NCBI RefSeq assembly: GCF_963668385.1
Contig: NZ_OY764327.1
Location: 5,118,501-5,182,500 of the forward strand
Reading direction: 5' to 3'
Origin: an uncultured Carboxylicivirga sp.
Lineage (GTDB): Bacteria > Bacteroidota > Bacteroidia > Bacteroidales > Marinilabiliaceae
DNA length: 64,000 bases
Positions 18,961 to 27,735 of this stretch are shown here, one piece after another. A program made the position numbers and the translations under genes. How positions within the stretch are numbered: the first letter of the stretch is position 1; each line of letters begins with the position of its first letter. Under the pieces are notes generated by a model. That model searched no databases. It was not told the origin of the DNA and was given only the letters and a program-made list of their open reading frames with translations.

Positions 18961-20361
18961 ATGCAGGATTTCTTGCACACCAACCATGATGATGTACTTG
19001 AGGCTGTTGAACGTTTTGAAAGAATGATCAGTACAGATAAAGAAGTGTATTTCGATGTTCATCAAGTTGAAAATATTTTTGAGTTCTTTTTAGAAAAAAG
19101 CTTGATTAAACAAGCCGAACAAATTCTTCATATCGGGTTACGACAACATCCGCAAGCCACTTCGCTTCTTGTGAAAAAAGCAGGATTATTAGCTGACGAC
19201 AGTCGTTTAGACGAAGCTCTTGACCTACTATTTAAAGTAGCTCCCATTGAAAATACCAATACCGAAGTTTTTCTAACTTTGGGATGGATCTTGCTTCAGA
19301 AAAATGAAATTCCTTCAGCCATTAAATATTTCAAAAAAGCTGTTAATTTAGCTTTTGATGACGAAGAAGAAGTTCTACTCGAAATAGCTTATAATTTAAA
19401 TCAGGCAGAAGTATATTCCGAATCGGTTTACTTTTTGGAACTTTTGGCACAAAAATATCCGGGTAACACCAATGCCTTATTCGAATTTGCCTTTGCCTTA
19501 GAGAAGGTTGGCCAACGAAATAAAAGTATCAGCATATACGAAAGTCTTTTAGACATCGATCCGTTTTCTGAAAATGCTTGGTATAATGTTGGGATTTTAT
19601 ACAATAAAGAAGATCGATATATCGAAGCCAGTCAAGCGTATGATTTTACTCTTGCCATTAATCCATATCATAGCGAAGCTTATTTCAATAAAGGTAATAG
19701 TTTAGCACACAAAGGTTGTTTTGCTGAAGCTTTAGATGCTTATCTTGAGCATGCAAGCCTAAGTAAAGATATTGTATTGACATATCAATACATTGCCGAC
19801 TGCTGGGAGCAACTTGGTAATTTTGATATGGCCATTCGTTTTTACCAATTGGTAACCAAAGAACTTCCTGAAAGTGGAGATGCATGGTATGGTATAGGAA
19901 CAGCTTTAATGGAGAAAGAAGATTTCAAAAATGGGTTACAAGCAATTGATCAAGCCATTTCGATAAATCCTATGAATGCAGATTATTGGTTCGCTCATGC
20001 TCGAGGATTATTTGAGTTAGATCAGGCAGACGATGCCACCCGAAGTCTTGAAAATGGTTTAAACATCGACCCCGAAGAAATTACAGGCTGGTTCGAACTT
20101 GTTAAACTTAAAATGGGACTAGATAAAGATTTTGTTCCAAGAGATTTTCTGCATGAACTTAAAAAACAATATACCGATTCTGCAGCCATCTATTATTTAA
20201 GTGCTATGGTTAACTATTCTTATCTACATGATAATAGTACCGCCCTAAGCGAACTTAAAACAGCCATTGAAATAGACTCATCTTTACTTTCTTATTTTAT
20301 AGAAGAAGTACCAGAAATACAAACAATTCCAGAATTCAAAGCAATTCTACCTAATATATAA
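18961..20361 (+). CDS. Cytoplasmic TPR-repeat protein
   Basis: A 466-residue protein without signal peptide. It is built from about 10-11 tetratricopeptide repeats, such as NAWYNVGILYNKEDRYIEAS, EAYFNKGNSLAHKGCFAEAL and DAWYGIGTALMEKEDFKNGL. The N-terminus (about 1-30) is an acidic helix. TPR proteins of this type are common in Bacteroidota and serve as protein-interaction scaffolds; no catalytic motif is present and the partner is unknown. It has its own Bacteroidota-type promoter. It is followed after 17 nt by the DUF368 translocase and aroE, probably one operon. Confidence 0.8.
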   Translation: MQDFLHTNHDDVLEAVERFERMISTDKEVYFDVHQVENIFEFFLEKSLIKQAEQILHIGLRQHPQATSLLVKKAGLLADDSRLDEALDLLFKVAPIENTNTEVFLTLGWILLQKNEIPSAIKYFKKAVNLAFDDEEEVLLEIAYNLNQAEVYSESVYFLELLAQKYPGNTNALFEFAFALEKVGQRNKSISIYESLLDIDPFSENAWYNVGILYNKEDRYIEASQAYDFTLAINPYHSEAYFNKGNSLAHKGCFAEALDAYLEHASLSKDIVLTYQYIADCWEQLGNFDMAIRFYQLVTKELPESGDAWYGIGTALMEKEDFKNGLQAIDQAISINPMNADYWFAHARGLFELDQADDATRSLENGLNIDPEEITGWFELVKLKMGLDKDFVPRDFLHELKKQYTDSAAIYYLSAMVNYSYLHDNSTALSELKTAIEIDSSLLSYFIEEVPEIQTIPEFKAILPNI

Positions 20362-20378
20362 ACCTCTACCCATTACTC

Positions 20379-21299
20379 ATGAGTAAGTCAACTTTATCTT
20401 TTTATTTTAAAACAGCTATTAAAGGCGCCGCCATGGGTGCTGCCAATGTTATCCCTGGAGTATCAGGCGGAACAATTGCACTTATCACAGGGATTTTTGA
20501 ACGTTTGATTGATGCAATTAAATCATTTAACATCACCGCTGTAAAACTCTTATTATCTGGAAGATTTAAAGAATTTGCTAAACATATAGATTTAGCATTT
20601 CTCGTTTCCTTATTCACCGGCGTCGGGATTGCCATTATATCGTTGGCAAAATTATTTAAGTTTTTGTTCGAAAATTATCCCATTTATATCTGGGCTTTCT
20701 TTTTTGGTTTAGTCTTAGCATCCATCTATTTTGTTGGAAAAACAGTAGACAAATGGAACATATCCAGTATTATTAGTTTACTAATTGGAACCACAATTGC
20801 CGTTTCCATTTCCGTTCTTACTCCAGCATCAGAAAACAGCTCATTTATATATCTTATTATCTGTGGTGTAATTGCCATTTGCAGCATGATATTACCTGGA
20901 TTATCCGGCTCTTTTGTTCTGATTTTATTAGGTAACTATCAATTAGTAATGATAAATGCTGTAAGCGAATTTAACATGAGAATATTAATACCTGTTGCAT
21001 TAGGTGCTGGTGTAGGATTAATTGCTTTTTCACACTTTTTATCTTGGTTACTAAAAAAATACCATCATCAAACCATTGCCATGCTAACAGGATTTATTAC
21101 TGGCTCTTTAGGAATACTTTGGCCATGGAAAGAAGCCATTACAAAACAGTTTGGTGACAAAATAAAAACAGTTGATTACGATTATTATTTCCCAAACCTT
21201 GATTCAGGATTTTATTTAGCCTTGTTTTTTATTATTTTAGGCATAGTAAGTATTGTAGCAACCGAATTACTTGCTAATAAGAAAAATCAAAACGCGTAA
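20379..21299 (+). CDS. DUF368 undecaprenyl-phosphate translocase (PopT-like)
   Basis: A 306-residue polytopic membrane protein with about eight hydrophobic segments. It has the two re-entrant signature motifs of the DUF368 family: GAANVIPGVSGGTIALITG near the N-terminus (about 18-36) and MILPGLSGSFVLILLGNY (about 175-195). DUF368 (PopT) proteins, along with DedA-family proteins, were shown to return undecaprenyl phosphate to the inner face of the membrane for reuse in wall and surface polymer synthesis. The role here is inferred from the family. It lies between a TPR gene and aroE, 2 nt before aroE. Confidence 0.85.
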   Translation: MSKSTLSFYFKTAIKGAAMGAANVIPGVSGGTIALITGIFERLIDAIKSFNITAVKLLLSGRFKEFAKHIDLAFLVSLFTGVGIAIISLAKLFKFLFENYPIYIWAFFFGLVLASIYFVGKTVDKWNISSIISLLIGTTIAVSISVLTPASENSSFIYLIICGVIAICSMILPGLSGSFVLILLGNYQLVMINAVSEFNMRILIPVALGAGVGLIAFSHFLSWLLKKYHHQTIAMLTGFITGSLGILWPWKEAITKQFGDKIKTVDYDYYFPNLDSGFYLALFFIILGIVSIVATELLANKKNQNA

Positions 21300-21301
21300 A
21301 C

Positions 21302-22048
21302 ATGAAAACTTTTGGTCTGATAGGTTATCCTCTTGCTCAATCATTTTCGTATAAATATTTTACCAATAAATTTAAAAACGAAAACATTGATGCTCGTTTC
21401 TTAAATTTTGAGATTCCAACTATCGAAGAGTTTCCCAGCCTTGTTGATCATCACCCGTATATAGGTGGATTATCCGTGACCATACCGTACAAAGAAAAAA
21501 TAATCCAATATTTAGATGAGCTGGATGTAACCGCAGAGAAAGTTGGTGCTGTTAATTCCATTAAAGTAACCTGGAAAGACAAAAAGCCGGTTTTTAAGGG
21601 ATACAATACCGATTTAATCGGATTTAAAAATTCAATACAGCCACTATTAAAAGAGCATCATAAAAAGGCACTGATATTAGGAACTGGTGGAGCTGCAAAA
21701 GCGGTAGCACATGCCATAGAAATGCTTGGATTAGAGTATAAATACGTAAGCCGAAAAGCAGACTCTGACCAACAGATTAATTACGCTTCATTAACACCAA
21801 AACACTTTATCGAATATACCGTAGTTGTAAATTCAACACCTGTTGGCATGTACCCTAATACTGACCAATGCCCGGATATAGATTACAATTGCATTGGCGA
21901 AAAACATCTTCTGTTTGATCTAACCTACAACCCCGAAGTAACCAAATTTATGCAGATGGGTGCAAAAAATGGTGCCATCACAAAAAATGGCTTAGAAATG
22001 TTACACATGCAAGCCGAAGCATCCTGGTCGATTTGGAACGACTTATAG
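21302..22048 (+). CDS. aroE: Shikimate dehydrogenase
   Basis: A 248-residue NADP-dependent enzyme that reduces 3-dehydroshikimate to shikimate in aromatic amino acid synthesis. It has the N-terminal substrate motif IGYPLAQSFSYKYF, catalytic Lys in GLSVTIPYKEKI, Asp in GYNTDLIGF, the glycine-rich NADP motif LILGTGGAAKAVAHAI, and NSTPVGMYPN and GLEMLHMQAEASW near the end. It is slightly short compared with E. coli AroE (272), typical of Bacteroidota. It converges with truA: the two stops are adjacent (TTATAG, 22043-22048) with no terminator between. Confidence 0.94.
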   Translation: MKTFGLIGYPLAQSFSYKYFTNKFKNENIDARFLNFEIPTIEEFPSLVDHHPYIGGLSVTIPYKEKIIQYLDELDVTAEKVGAVNSIKVTWKDKKPVFKGYNTDLIGFKNSIQPLLKEHHKKALILGTGGAAKAVAHAIEMLGLEYKYVSRKADSDQQINYASLTPKHFIEYTVVVNSTPVGMYPNTDQCPDIDYNCIGEKHLLFDLTYNPEVTKFMQMGAKNGAITKNGLEMLHMQAEASWSIWNDL

Positions 22049-22849
22049 CCCAACACTAACAGGAGGCTTTTTCTCGATAGGAATAAATAAATCCTGAGGA
22101 TATTCAACATCGACCAAAAACAATGCCTGAGGCGGAACTGAAGTTCCGGCAAGCGAACGATTTTTCGCCTCAATGATTTGCCTAAAGTCTTCGATAGTCA
22201 TTTTACCCCGCCCAACTTCGAGCAAAGTACCCACAATAGCTCTTACCATATTACGCAAAAATCGATCGGCTTTTACTACAAAAACCAACATATCACCTTT
22301 ATCAAACCATTGAGCTTCCATTATTTTGCAATTATTGGTTTTAGTATCGGTATGCAACTTACTAAAACTGGTAAAATCGATGTAATCAAACAAAGTTTGA
22401 GCAGCCTCATTCATTTTATCAACGTCAATTTCATAAGTAGGACGATATGAAATATCATTAAAGAATGGGGTTTTGTATGGCTTAATATAGTAATGATAAG
22501 TACGCGAAATTGCACCAAAACGACTATGCACTTCTTCATCCACTTCAAATAGAGAATATACTACCACATCGTTTCGCAATATCCGATTTAATCTGTGTAA
22601 TATATGACTAGTATCTTCAATTACTTGCTTACAATCGAAATGCACCACAAAATACGAAGCATGAACACCGGTATCAGTTCTGCCCGCTCCAACAACATTT
22701 ACATCTTCACGGATAGCTTTTTTTAAGGCATCATTAATAACCTCCTGAACAGTAATCGCATTGGGTTGAATTTGCCACCCATGATAATGCTGACCATTAT
22801 AGGCCATCTCCATAAAATACCTTGGCATACCATTTTTAAATTTGTACAA
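22043..22849 (-). CDS. truA: tRNA pseudouridine synthase A
   Basis: A 268-residue protein that converts uridines 38-40 of the tRNA anticodon stem to pseudouridine. The catalytic Asp is in VVGAGRTDTGVHA (about 56-68). RYFMEMAYNGQHYHGWQIQP opens the protein, and FLRNMVRAIVGTLLEVGRGK is the conserved C-terminal region. Length is normal. The final 6 nt overlap the end of aroE on the opposite strand. Confidence 0.95.
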   Translation of the reverse strand: MYKFKNGMPRYFMEMAYNGQHYHGWQIQPNAITVQEVINDALKKAIREDVNVVGAGRTDTGVHASYFVVHFDCKQVIEDTSHILHRLNRILRNDVVVYSLFEVDEEVHSRFGAISRTYHYYIKPYKTPFFNDISYRPTYEIDVDKMNEAAQTLFDYIDFTSFSKLHTDTKTNNCKIMEAQWFDKGDMLVFVVKADRFLRNMVRAIVGTLLEVGRGKMTIEDFRQIIEAKNRSLAGTSVPPQALFLVDVEYPQDLFIPIEKKPPVSVGL

Positions 22850-22990
22850 AGAAACAAAAAATTCATACAGTCACAGAACTTAGAATTTTCTATTGACAGC
22901 ATCTCGTCTTTTTAGTAAATTATTTATCCATTCATTTTTTAAGAAGGACAAAAAACAGCTATTGATTACTAACCTATTAAAACCGTCATC

Positions 22991-23443
22991 ATGAATACAC
23001 TGAGTATACCCATCAGAGATTCTGAGAAAGTGGCGTCAGTACGAGCTGCTTTAAGTAAAATGTTGCGAGCACAGGAAGAAGGTGATTTAAATACTTTTGC
23101 ATCCTCCTTTGCACACGACACCGACATGATTAACATTGGTACCGATCTTGATGAAATATGGCATAACTGGAGCAGCTTTTACACCTGGATGGAAAGCGCT
23201 ATTCTGGATCGTAAAGGTTATACCATTACAGAAAAAGATACCCACATTAAGCTCAACCAAAGCGGCGACATAGCCTGGTACTCTCAATTACTCGACACTT
23301 GTTTTGAAACAAAAGGAGAACCATTTAATCTTGAAGGATTCAGACACACAGGCGTTATGGAAAAACGAAACAATAAATGGGTAATTGTACAAAGCCACAT
23401 CTCGGCTCCTATTAGCAACAAAGATGATAAACCAATGAATTAG
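22991..23443 (+). CDS. SnoaL/NTF2-like fold protein
   Basis: A 150-residue protein with the NTF2-like cone fold pattern. There is an N-terminal helix (VASVRAALSKMLRAQEEGDL), then FASSFAHDTDMINIGTDLDEIWHNW, and beta strands with AWYSQLLDTCFETKGEPF and HTGVMEKRNNKWVIVQSHIS. This is the usual layout of SnoaL_3/DUF4440-type proteins, some of which are isomerases or hydrolases and many only ligand-binding. No specific catalytic set can be assigned. It precedes a small basic protein by 19 nt on the same strand and may be cotranscribed with it. Confidence 0.75.
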   Translation: MNTLSIPIRDSEKVASVRAALSKMLRAQEEGDLNTFASSFAHDTDMINIGTDLDEIWHNWSSFYTWMESAILDRKGYTITEKDTHIKLNQSGDIAWYSQLLDTCFETKGEPFNLEGFRHTGVMEKRNNKWVIVQSHISAPISNKDDKPMN

Positions 23444-23462
23444 TTATTAAAATTTCTTTAAT

Positions 23463-23879
23463 ATGAAAAGAGAAATTGGAATATGGCTAAACACAAACAA
23501 AGCCATTCTTGTAGATTTACAAAACGGCATTCACACCGTTAAAACCATCGAATCAAATATCGAAAGTCGCAATCGGTTTCCAGGTGAAGGAAAAAACTAT
23601 TCAAGACTAGGCGCCATGCAGGTTAATCCTAGTAAAAAAACAACCAACAGAAAAAAGCATCAACTCCATCATTACTTTAACGAGATTATTCAAAACATCG
23701 AAGATGCTTCAAACATTTTTATCCTAGGACCTTCAGAAACTAAAAAGTTACTGGAAAAAGAGCTTAAAAACCAGCACCATTTTCAGCACAAAGTAATTGA
23801 AACAGAGAATTCCGACAAAATGACTTCTAACCAGTTAATAGCTAAAATTAAAGATCATTTTAAAGAAATAAGATCATAA
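23463..23879 (+). CDS. Small eRF1-domain / host-attachment-like protein (uncertain)
   Basis: A 138-residue protein. MKREIGIWLNTNKAILVDLQ and the C-terminal NIFILGPSETKKLLEKELKN fit the Rossmann-like fold of bacterial eRF1-domain-3 / 'host attachment' proteins, whose GPxxxKxxLxxxL segment is typical. A Lys/His-rich middle (KKTTNRKKHQLHHYF) is striking and could bind nucleic acid or metal; this is inference. A palindromic terminator follows within 10 nt. Function is unknown. Confidence 0.5.
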   Translation: MKREIGIWLNTNKAILVDLQNGIHTVKTIESNIESRNRFPGEGKNYSRLGAMQVNPSKKTTNRKKHQLHHYFNEIIQNIEDASNIFILGPSETKKLLEKELKNQHHFQHKVIETENSDKMTSNQLIAKIKDHFKEIRS

Positions 23880-23888
23880 TGACTAGGA

Positions 23889-23920
23889 ATCCGGATTTTT
23901 ATACATCCGGATTTTTATTT
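23889..23920 (+). terminator. Terminator after the small eRF1-like gene
   Basis: ATCCGGAT occurs twice (23889-23896 and 23905-23912); it is its own reverse complement, so the two copies form an 8-bp stem, followed by TTTTATTT. Confidence 0.7.
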
Positions 23921-23934
23921 CACACAAGCAACAG

Positions 23935-24552
23935 ATGCATAGGCAAGAGATGATTCAACATCAAATTATTGAGCGAGGCATAACCGACAATAACGTAATA
24001 AGAGCCATGTCGATTGTACCACGTCATCATTTTGTACCTCGTGAATTACAATCAAAAGCTTATTGGGATTGCCCTTTACCAATTGGACATAATCAAACCA
24101 TTTCACAACCTAACATGGTTGCCTACATGACAGAAAAGCTCAATTTAAAAGCCTCCGATAAGATACTTGAGATTGGTACCGGAAGTGGATACCAAACAGC
24201 CATTCTTACTCAAATTGTTTATTGCGTTTACTCAATTGAGATAATTAAAGCCCTTTCAATATATAGCTACCAAAAACTCAATAAAGAAAAATATACCAAT
24301 GTATATATCAAACATGCCGACGGTTACCACGGCTGGCCCGAGAAAGCTCCGTTTAATGCCATAATAGTTACAGCTGCGGCCAATTACATTCCCCAAGCCC
24401 TAATAGATCAATTGGCCAATAAAGGAAAAATAATCATCCCTATCGCAACCGCTCCCAATAAACAACATCTAAAGCTTCTGAAAAAAGAACATGATAAAAT
24501 ACTGATGACCAAACTTCTACCTGTACGATTTGTTCCATTTACCCGAAGATAG
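23935..24552 (+). CDS. pcm: Protein-L-isoaspartate O-methyltransferase
   Basis: A 205-residue SAM-dependent methyltransferase that repairs isoaspartyl damage in proteins. It has IPVPRHHFVP-type sequence (MSIVPRHHFVPRELQSKAYW), the LPIGHNQTISQPNMVAYM motif, SAM-binding LEIGTGSGYQTAIL, and FNAIIVTAAANYIPQALIDQ followed by GKIIIPIA. Length is normal for bacterial PCMT. It starts right after the upstream terminator and is probably monocistronic. Confidence 0.93.
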   Translation: MHRQEMIQHQIIERGITDNNVIRAMSIVPRHHFVPRELQSKAYWDCPLPIGHNQTISQPNMVAYMTEKLNLKASDKILEIGTGSGYQTAILTQIVYCVYSIEIIKALSIYSYQKLNKEKYTNVYIKHADGYHGWPEKAPFNAIIVTAAANYIPQALIDQLANKGKIIIPIATAPNKQHLKLLKKEHDKILMTKLLPVRFVPFTRR

Positions 24553-24636
24553 ATAATCTATCATAATTAAATCACACCAAAACCTTCCTTTTCTTTTTTT
24601 GTTATTATACTGAAATACAAATATTAAAAACCGATT

Positions 24637-25182
24637 ATGTATAGAATTATTTTAACACTAACATTGATTTTCTCACTACCCCTTCTTACATTTAGTCAAG
24701 AAAATAAATCATTGTACGATTTTGTTGTAAAAGACATTGACGGAAATCTATTTGATTTGGCACAATTAAAAGGGAAAAAGGTAATGGTTGTAAATGTTGC
24801 GAGTAAATGTGGACTCACTCCACAATACGAGCAATTACAAGAACTTTATGAAGAGTTTGAAAATAACAACTTTGTTATTATCGGATTTCCGGCGAATAAT
24901 TTTCTAAGCCAGGAACCCGGTAGCGAAAAGGAAATTAAATCGTTTTGCACCGAGAACTATGGCGTAACCTTTCCTATGATGTCGAAAATTTCGGTAAAAG
25001 GTGAAGATATGCATCCACTTTACCAATGGTTAACCACAAAAAAACTAAATGGATTTGAAGACAGTTCTGTCAAGTGGAATTTTCAGAAATACCTGATTAA
25101 CCGAGATGGAACAATAGCCAAAGTAATTTCGCCCAAAACTAAACCCTACGACGATGAAATTATAAACTGGATAAAGAACTAA
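24637..25182 (+). CDS. Exported Cys-type glutathione/thioredoxin peroxidase
   Basis: A 181-residue peroxidase with a signal peptide (ILTLTLIFSLPLLTFSQ). It has the GPx motifs: VNVASKCGLTPQYEQL with a peroxidatic Cys in place of Sec, GFPANNFLSQEPGS with the Gln-containing region, and SVKWNFQKYLI with the catalytic Trp. A second Cys in IKSFCTENYG sits where the resolving Cys of thioredoxin-dependent GPx enzymes lies, so thioredoxin rather than glutathione is the likely reductant. It is inferred to act in the periplasm, or on the outer face of the inner membrane, against peroxides. Two hairpins follow the gene. Confidence 0.88.
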   Translation: MYRIILTLTLIFSLPLLTFSQENKSLYDFVVKDIDGNLFDLAQLKGKKVMVVNVASKCGLTPQYEQLQELYEEFENNNFVIIGFPANNFLSQEPGSEKEIKSFCTENYGVTFPMMSKISVKGEDMHPLYQWLTTKKLNGFEDSSVKWNFQKYLINRDGTIAKVISPKTKPYDDEIINWIKN

Positions 25183-25254
25183 AAAGTTGTCAACCTCCTA
25201 TGAATTATGCTGCACTATCCCAATGCATTCTTTTTATATGGATGACAACTTTTT
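25181..25254. repeat. Long-loop inverted repeat after the peroxidase gene
   Basis: AAAAAGTTGTC (25181-25191) and GACAACTTTTT (25244-25254) are perfect 11-bp inverted copies around a 52-nt loop with some internal pairing. It overlaps the peroxidase stop. It may stabilise the 3' end or be a remnant of a small element. Confidence 0.5.
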
Positions 25255-25260
25255 AAAACA

Positions 25261-25297
25261 AAAGGGGATTGACACACTATCAATCCCCTTTGTTTTT
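25261..25297 (+). terminator. Peroxidase-gene terminator
   Basis: AAAGGGGATTGA (25261-25272) pairs with TCAATCCCCTTT (25280-25291) around CACACTA, followed by GTTTTTATT. Strong 12-bp stem. Confidence 0.8.
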
Positions 25298-25307
25298 ATT
25301 GTAGTGT

Positions 25308-25582
25308 TAATAACCTGAGTTCGATTTAAATTTTAAAACTCAGATTGAAATAAAGAACTGATTTACAATGAATAATTTTAGAGTAATAGTGAACTATTTC
25401 GATGAAATTTGAAGTAGTTAATCAGTTATTTATTCAAAGCTTGCTAATTCCCACTTACAAACAGCAATTTTCTTCGTGCAATCGACTCAAAATAGCCCGC
25501 TATTCTTTCGTCAACATACACTTGAAACTCACTATTTGTAAGTGTTCTGAGTTCAAAATTTTACGTCGAACTCAGGTTAATA
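25308..25582. mobile_element. MITE-like non-autonomous element with target duplication
   Basis: The ends of 25313-25577 (265 bp) are imperfect inverted repeats of about 32 bp. Left ACCTGAGTTCGA (25313-25324) is mirrored exactly by TCGAACTCAGGT at the right end. Similarity continues through a TAAATTTTAAAACTCAG-like stretch. TAATA flanks both sides directly (25308-25312 and 25578-25582), a 5-bp target-site duplication. An internal inverted pair, CACTTACAAA and TTTGTAAGTG, adds structure. There is no transposase; a 73-codon open frame inside is not convincing. It sits just past the stop of dcp. The parent IS family is not assigned. Confidence 0.65.
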
Positions 25583-27694
25583 CTAATTCAAACCTCTTTT
25601 TGACAATAAAGCATCAACAGTAGGCTCCTGCCCTCTGAATTTTACATACTGAACCATTCCTTCATCTTCACCACATTCCGACAAACAGTGCTTACGGAAT
25701 TTAGCAGCCAATTCCTGGTTAAATATATCTCCCGATTGTTTAAATGCATTGAACGCATCAGCATCTAACACTTCGGCCCAAATATACACATAGTAACCAG
25801 CCGCATATCCACCATCAAAAATATGTCCGAAATAGGTAGTACGATATCTTGGTATAATCTCATCAATCAAACCAATTTTATTCATCGAAGCTTTTTCAAA
25901 CAGCAATGCATCTTTTACCTCTGTTCCGGCATTTAAACTATGCCAATCCATATCCAAAATTGAGGCAGCAAGGTATTCAACTGTTGCAAAGCCTTGATTA
26001 AAATGACCACTATTCTGAATTTTTTCAATCAATTCATCCGGTATTGTTTCACCTGTTTTATAGTGTTTTGCAAAATGTCTTAAAACCTGAGGTTCAGCGG
26101 CCCAGTTTTCCATTACCTGCGAAGGCAATTCAACGTAATCCTGAGGAACAACTCCAGCTGTTCTTTTATACTCACCAGAAGTAAACAAACCGTGTAATGC
26201 ATGACCAAATTCATGAAACAATGTCGATACCTCGTCAAAGTTTAACAAGGCAGGAGTATCACCTGTTGGCTTAGTAAAGTTACATACAACTGACACCAAA
26301 GGAGCAGTTTTTACACCATCACGGGTAATCGATTCGCGAAAACCGGTACACCAGGCACCAGGCCCTTTGCCATTTCGAGGAAAATAATCGAGATATAACA
26401 ATCCTAAATGAGTTCCATCACTTTCTTTCACCTCAAAAACTTCTACTTCATCATTGTAAACAGGTACTTTGTTTGTTGCAGTAAAAGTAATTCCATATAA
26501 TTGATTAGCCACCCAAAACATACCATCTCGCACATGATCAAGTTTAAAATAGGGTATTATTTGCGACTCATCAAGGTCATATTTTGCTTTTCTCAGCTTT
26601 TCGGCATAATACCACCAATCCCAACTTTGAAGCTCAAAATCTCCACCTTCTGCATCAATTATTGCTTGCATCTCTTTTAGCTCAGTTTTGGATCTTTGAA
26701 GAGCAGGTTTCCATAATTGATCTAAAAACTCATACACTTTTTGAGGGGTTTTAGCCATATTATCATCAATCACATACTCGGCATAAGTATTAAATCCTAA
26801 CAACTTAGCTTTTTCAGCACGCAGATCTGCCATTTTAATAGCTACTTCTTTGTTATCGAATTCATTGTTGTTATTACCACGCATAAAATAACCACGATAC
26901 AACTTCTCTCTCAGATCTCTGTTTTCAGCATACTGTAGAAACGGTATCAAACTTGGCTTTTGAAGAGTAAACATCCATTTACCCTCCTGACCATTTTGAC
27001 TAGCAGTTAAAGCCGCAGCCTCAATTACTCCATCAGGCAAACCAGCCAAATCTTCTTTCTTATCAACAATCAAGCTAAAATTTTCATTGGTTTCAGCTAA
27101 CTGATTTTCGCCAAATTTCAACTGCAACAAAGAAAGCTCAGCATTTAATTTTTTAAGTTTTTCCTGATCATCAGCACTTAGCTCAGCACCATTACGAACA
27201 AAATCGCGGTAATATTTTTCAACTACCCTAATTTGCGACGGAGTTAAACCTGAATTCTTACGATTGTCGTAAACTACTTTTACCCTCTTAAACAAATCAA
27301 GATTCATTGAAATATTATCGCTATGCTTAGTCATTAACGGAGTAGCTTCTCTTGCAATAGCTTTTAGCTGATCATTACTATCTGTTTCTCTTATATTATA
27401 GAAAACACTCCCTACTTTAGATAATAATTCACCTGACTTATCAAAAGCCAGAATAGTATTATTAAAATCAGGCTGTTCTGAATTTTTAAGAATGGCTTCA
27501 ATTTCTTCTTCCTGCTGCTTAATACCCTCTTTGAACGCAGGTAAATAATCCGATTCTTTAATTTGATCAAATGGAGGAGCCTTAAATTCAGTAGTATATT
27601 CCTCAAAAAACGGATTTTTCTCTTTCTTCGTAGATTCTTGACATGATGTAGCCATAATGCAAAAAACAATAAATAAATAACTTAAATATTTCAT
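25583..27694 (-). CDS. dcp: M3-family peptidyl-dipeptidase (lipoprotein)
   Basis: A 703-residue zinc metallopeptidase of family M3 (oligopeptidase A / Dcp). The zinc site HEFGHALHG carries the HExxH motif, and the typical C-terminal lobe has YFGHIFDGGYAAGYYVYIWAE. The N-terminus, LFIVFCIMATSC, is a lipoprotein signal with lipidation Cys 18, so the protein is inferred to be anchored in the periplasm-facing membrane. Dcp-type enzymes release dipeptides from peptide C-termini for nutrition. The MITE-like element ends 3-5 nt beyond its stop codon without disrupting it. aguB lies upstream on the same strand after 41 nt. Confidence 0.92.
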   Translation of the reverse strand: MKYLSYLFIVFCIMATSCQESTKKEKNPFFEEYTTEFKAPPFDQIKESDYLPAFKEGIKQQEEEIEAILKNSEQPDFNNTILAFDKSGELLSKVGSVFYNIRETDSNDQLKAIAREATPLMTKHSDNISMNLDLFKRVKVVYDNRKNSGLTPSQIRVVEKYYRDFVRNGAELSADDQEKLKKLNAELSLLQLKFGENQLAETNENFSLIVDKKEDLAGLPDGVIEAAALTASQNGQEGKWMFTLQKPSLIPFLQYAENRDLREKLYRGYFMRGNNNNEFDNKEVAIKMADLRAEKAKLLGFNTYAEYVIDDNMAKTPQKVYEFLDQLWKPALQRSKTELKEMQAIIDAEGGDFELQSWDWWYYAEKLRKAKYDLDESQIIPYFKLDHVRDGMFWVANQLYGITFTATNKVPVYNDEVEVFEVKESDGTHLGLLYLDYFPRNGKGPGAWCTGFRESITRDGVKTAPLVSVVCNFTKPTGDTPALLNFDEVSTLFHEFGHALHGLFTSGEYKRTAGVVPQDYVELPSQVMENWAAEPQVLRHFAKHYKTGETIPDELIEKIQNSGHFNQGFATVEYLAASILDMDWHSLNAGTEVKDALLFEKASMNKIGLIDEIIPRYRTTYFGHIFDGGYAAGYYVYIWAEVLDADAFNAFKQSGDIFNQELAAKFRKHCLSECGEDEGMVQYVKFRGQEPTVDALLSKRGLN

Positions 27695-27735
27695 ACTTCT
27701 TTTAGGTTTTTATTGATAGATGTGGATTGTACAAT

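Noticed and set aside
25402-25623. 73-codon open frame inside the MITE-like element
   Set aside because: It runs out of the element into dcp on the opposite strand and has no transposase features.
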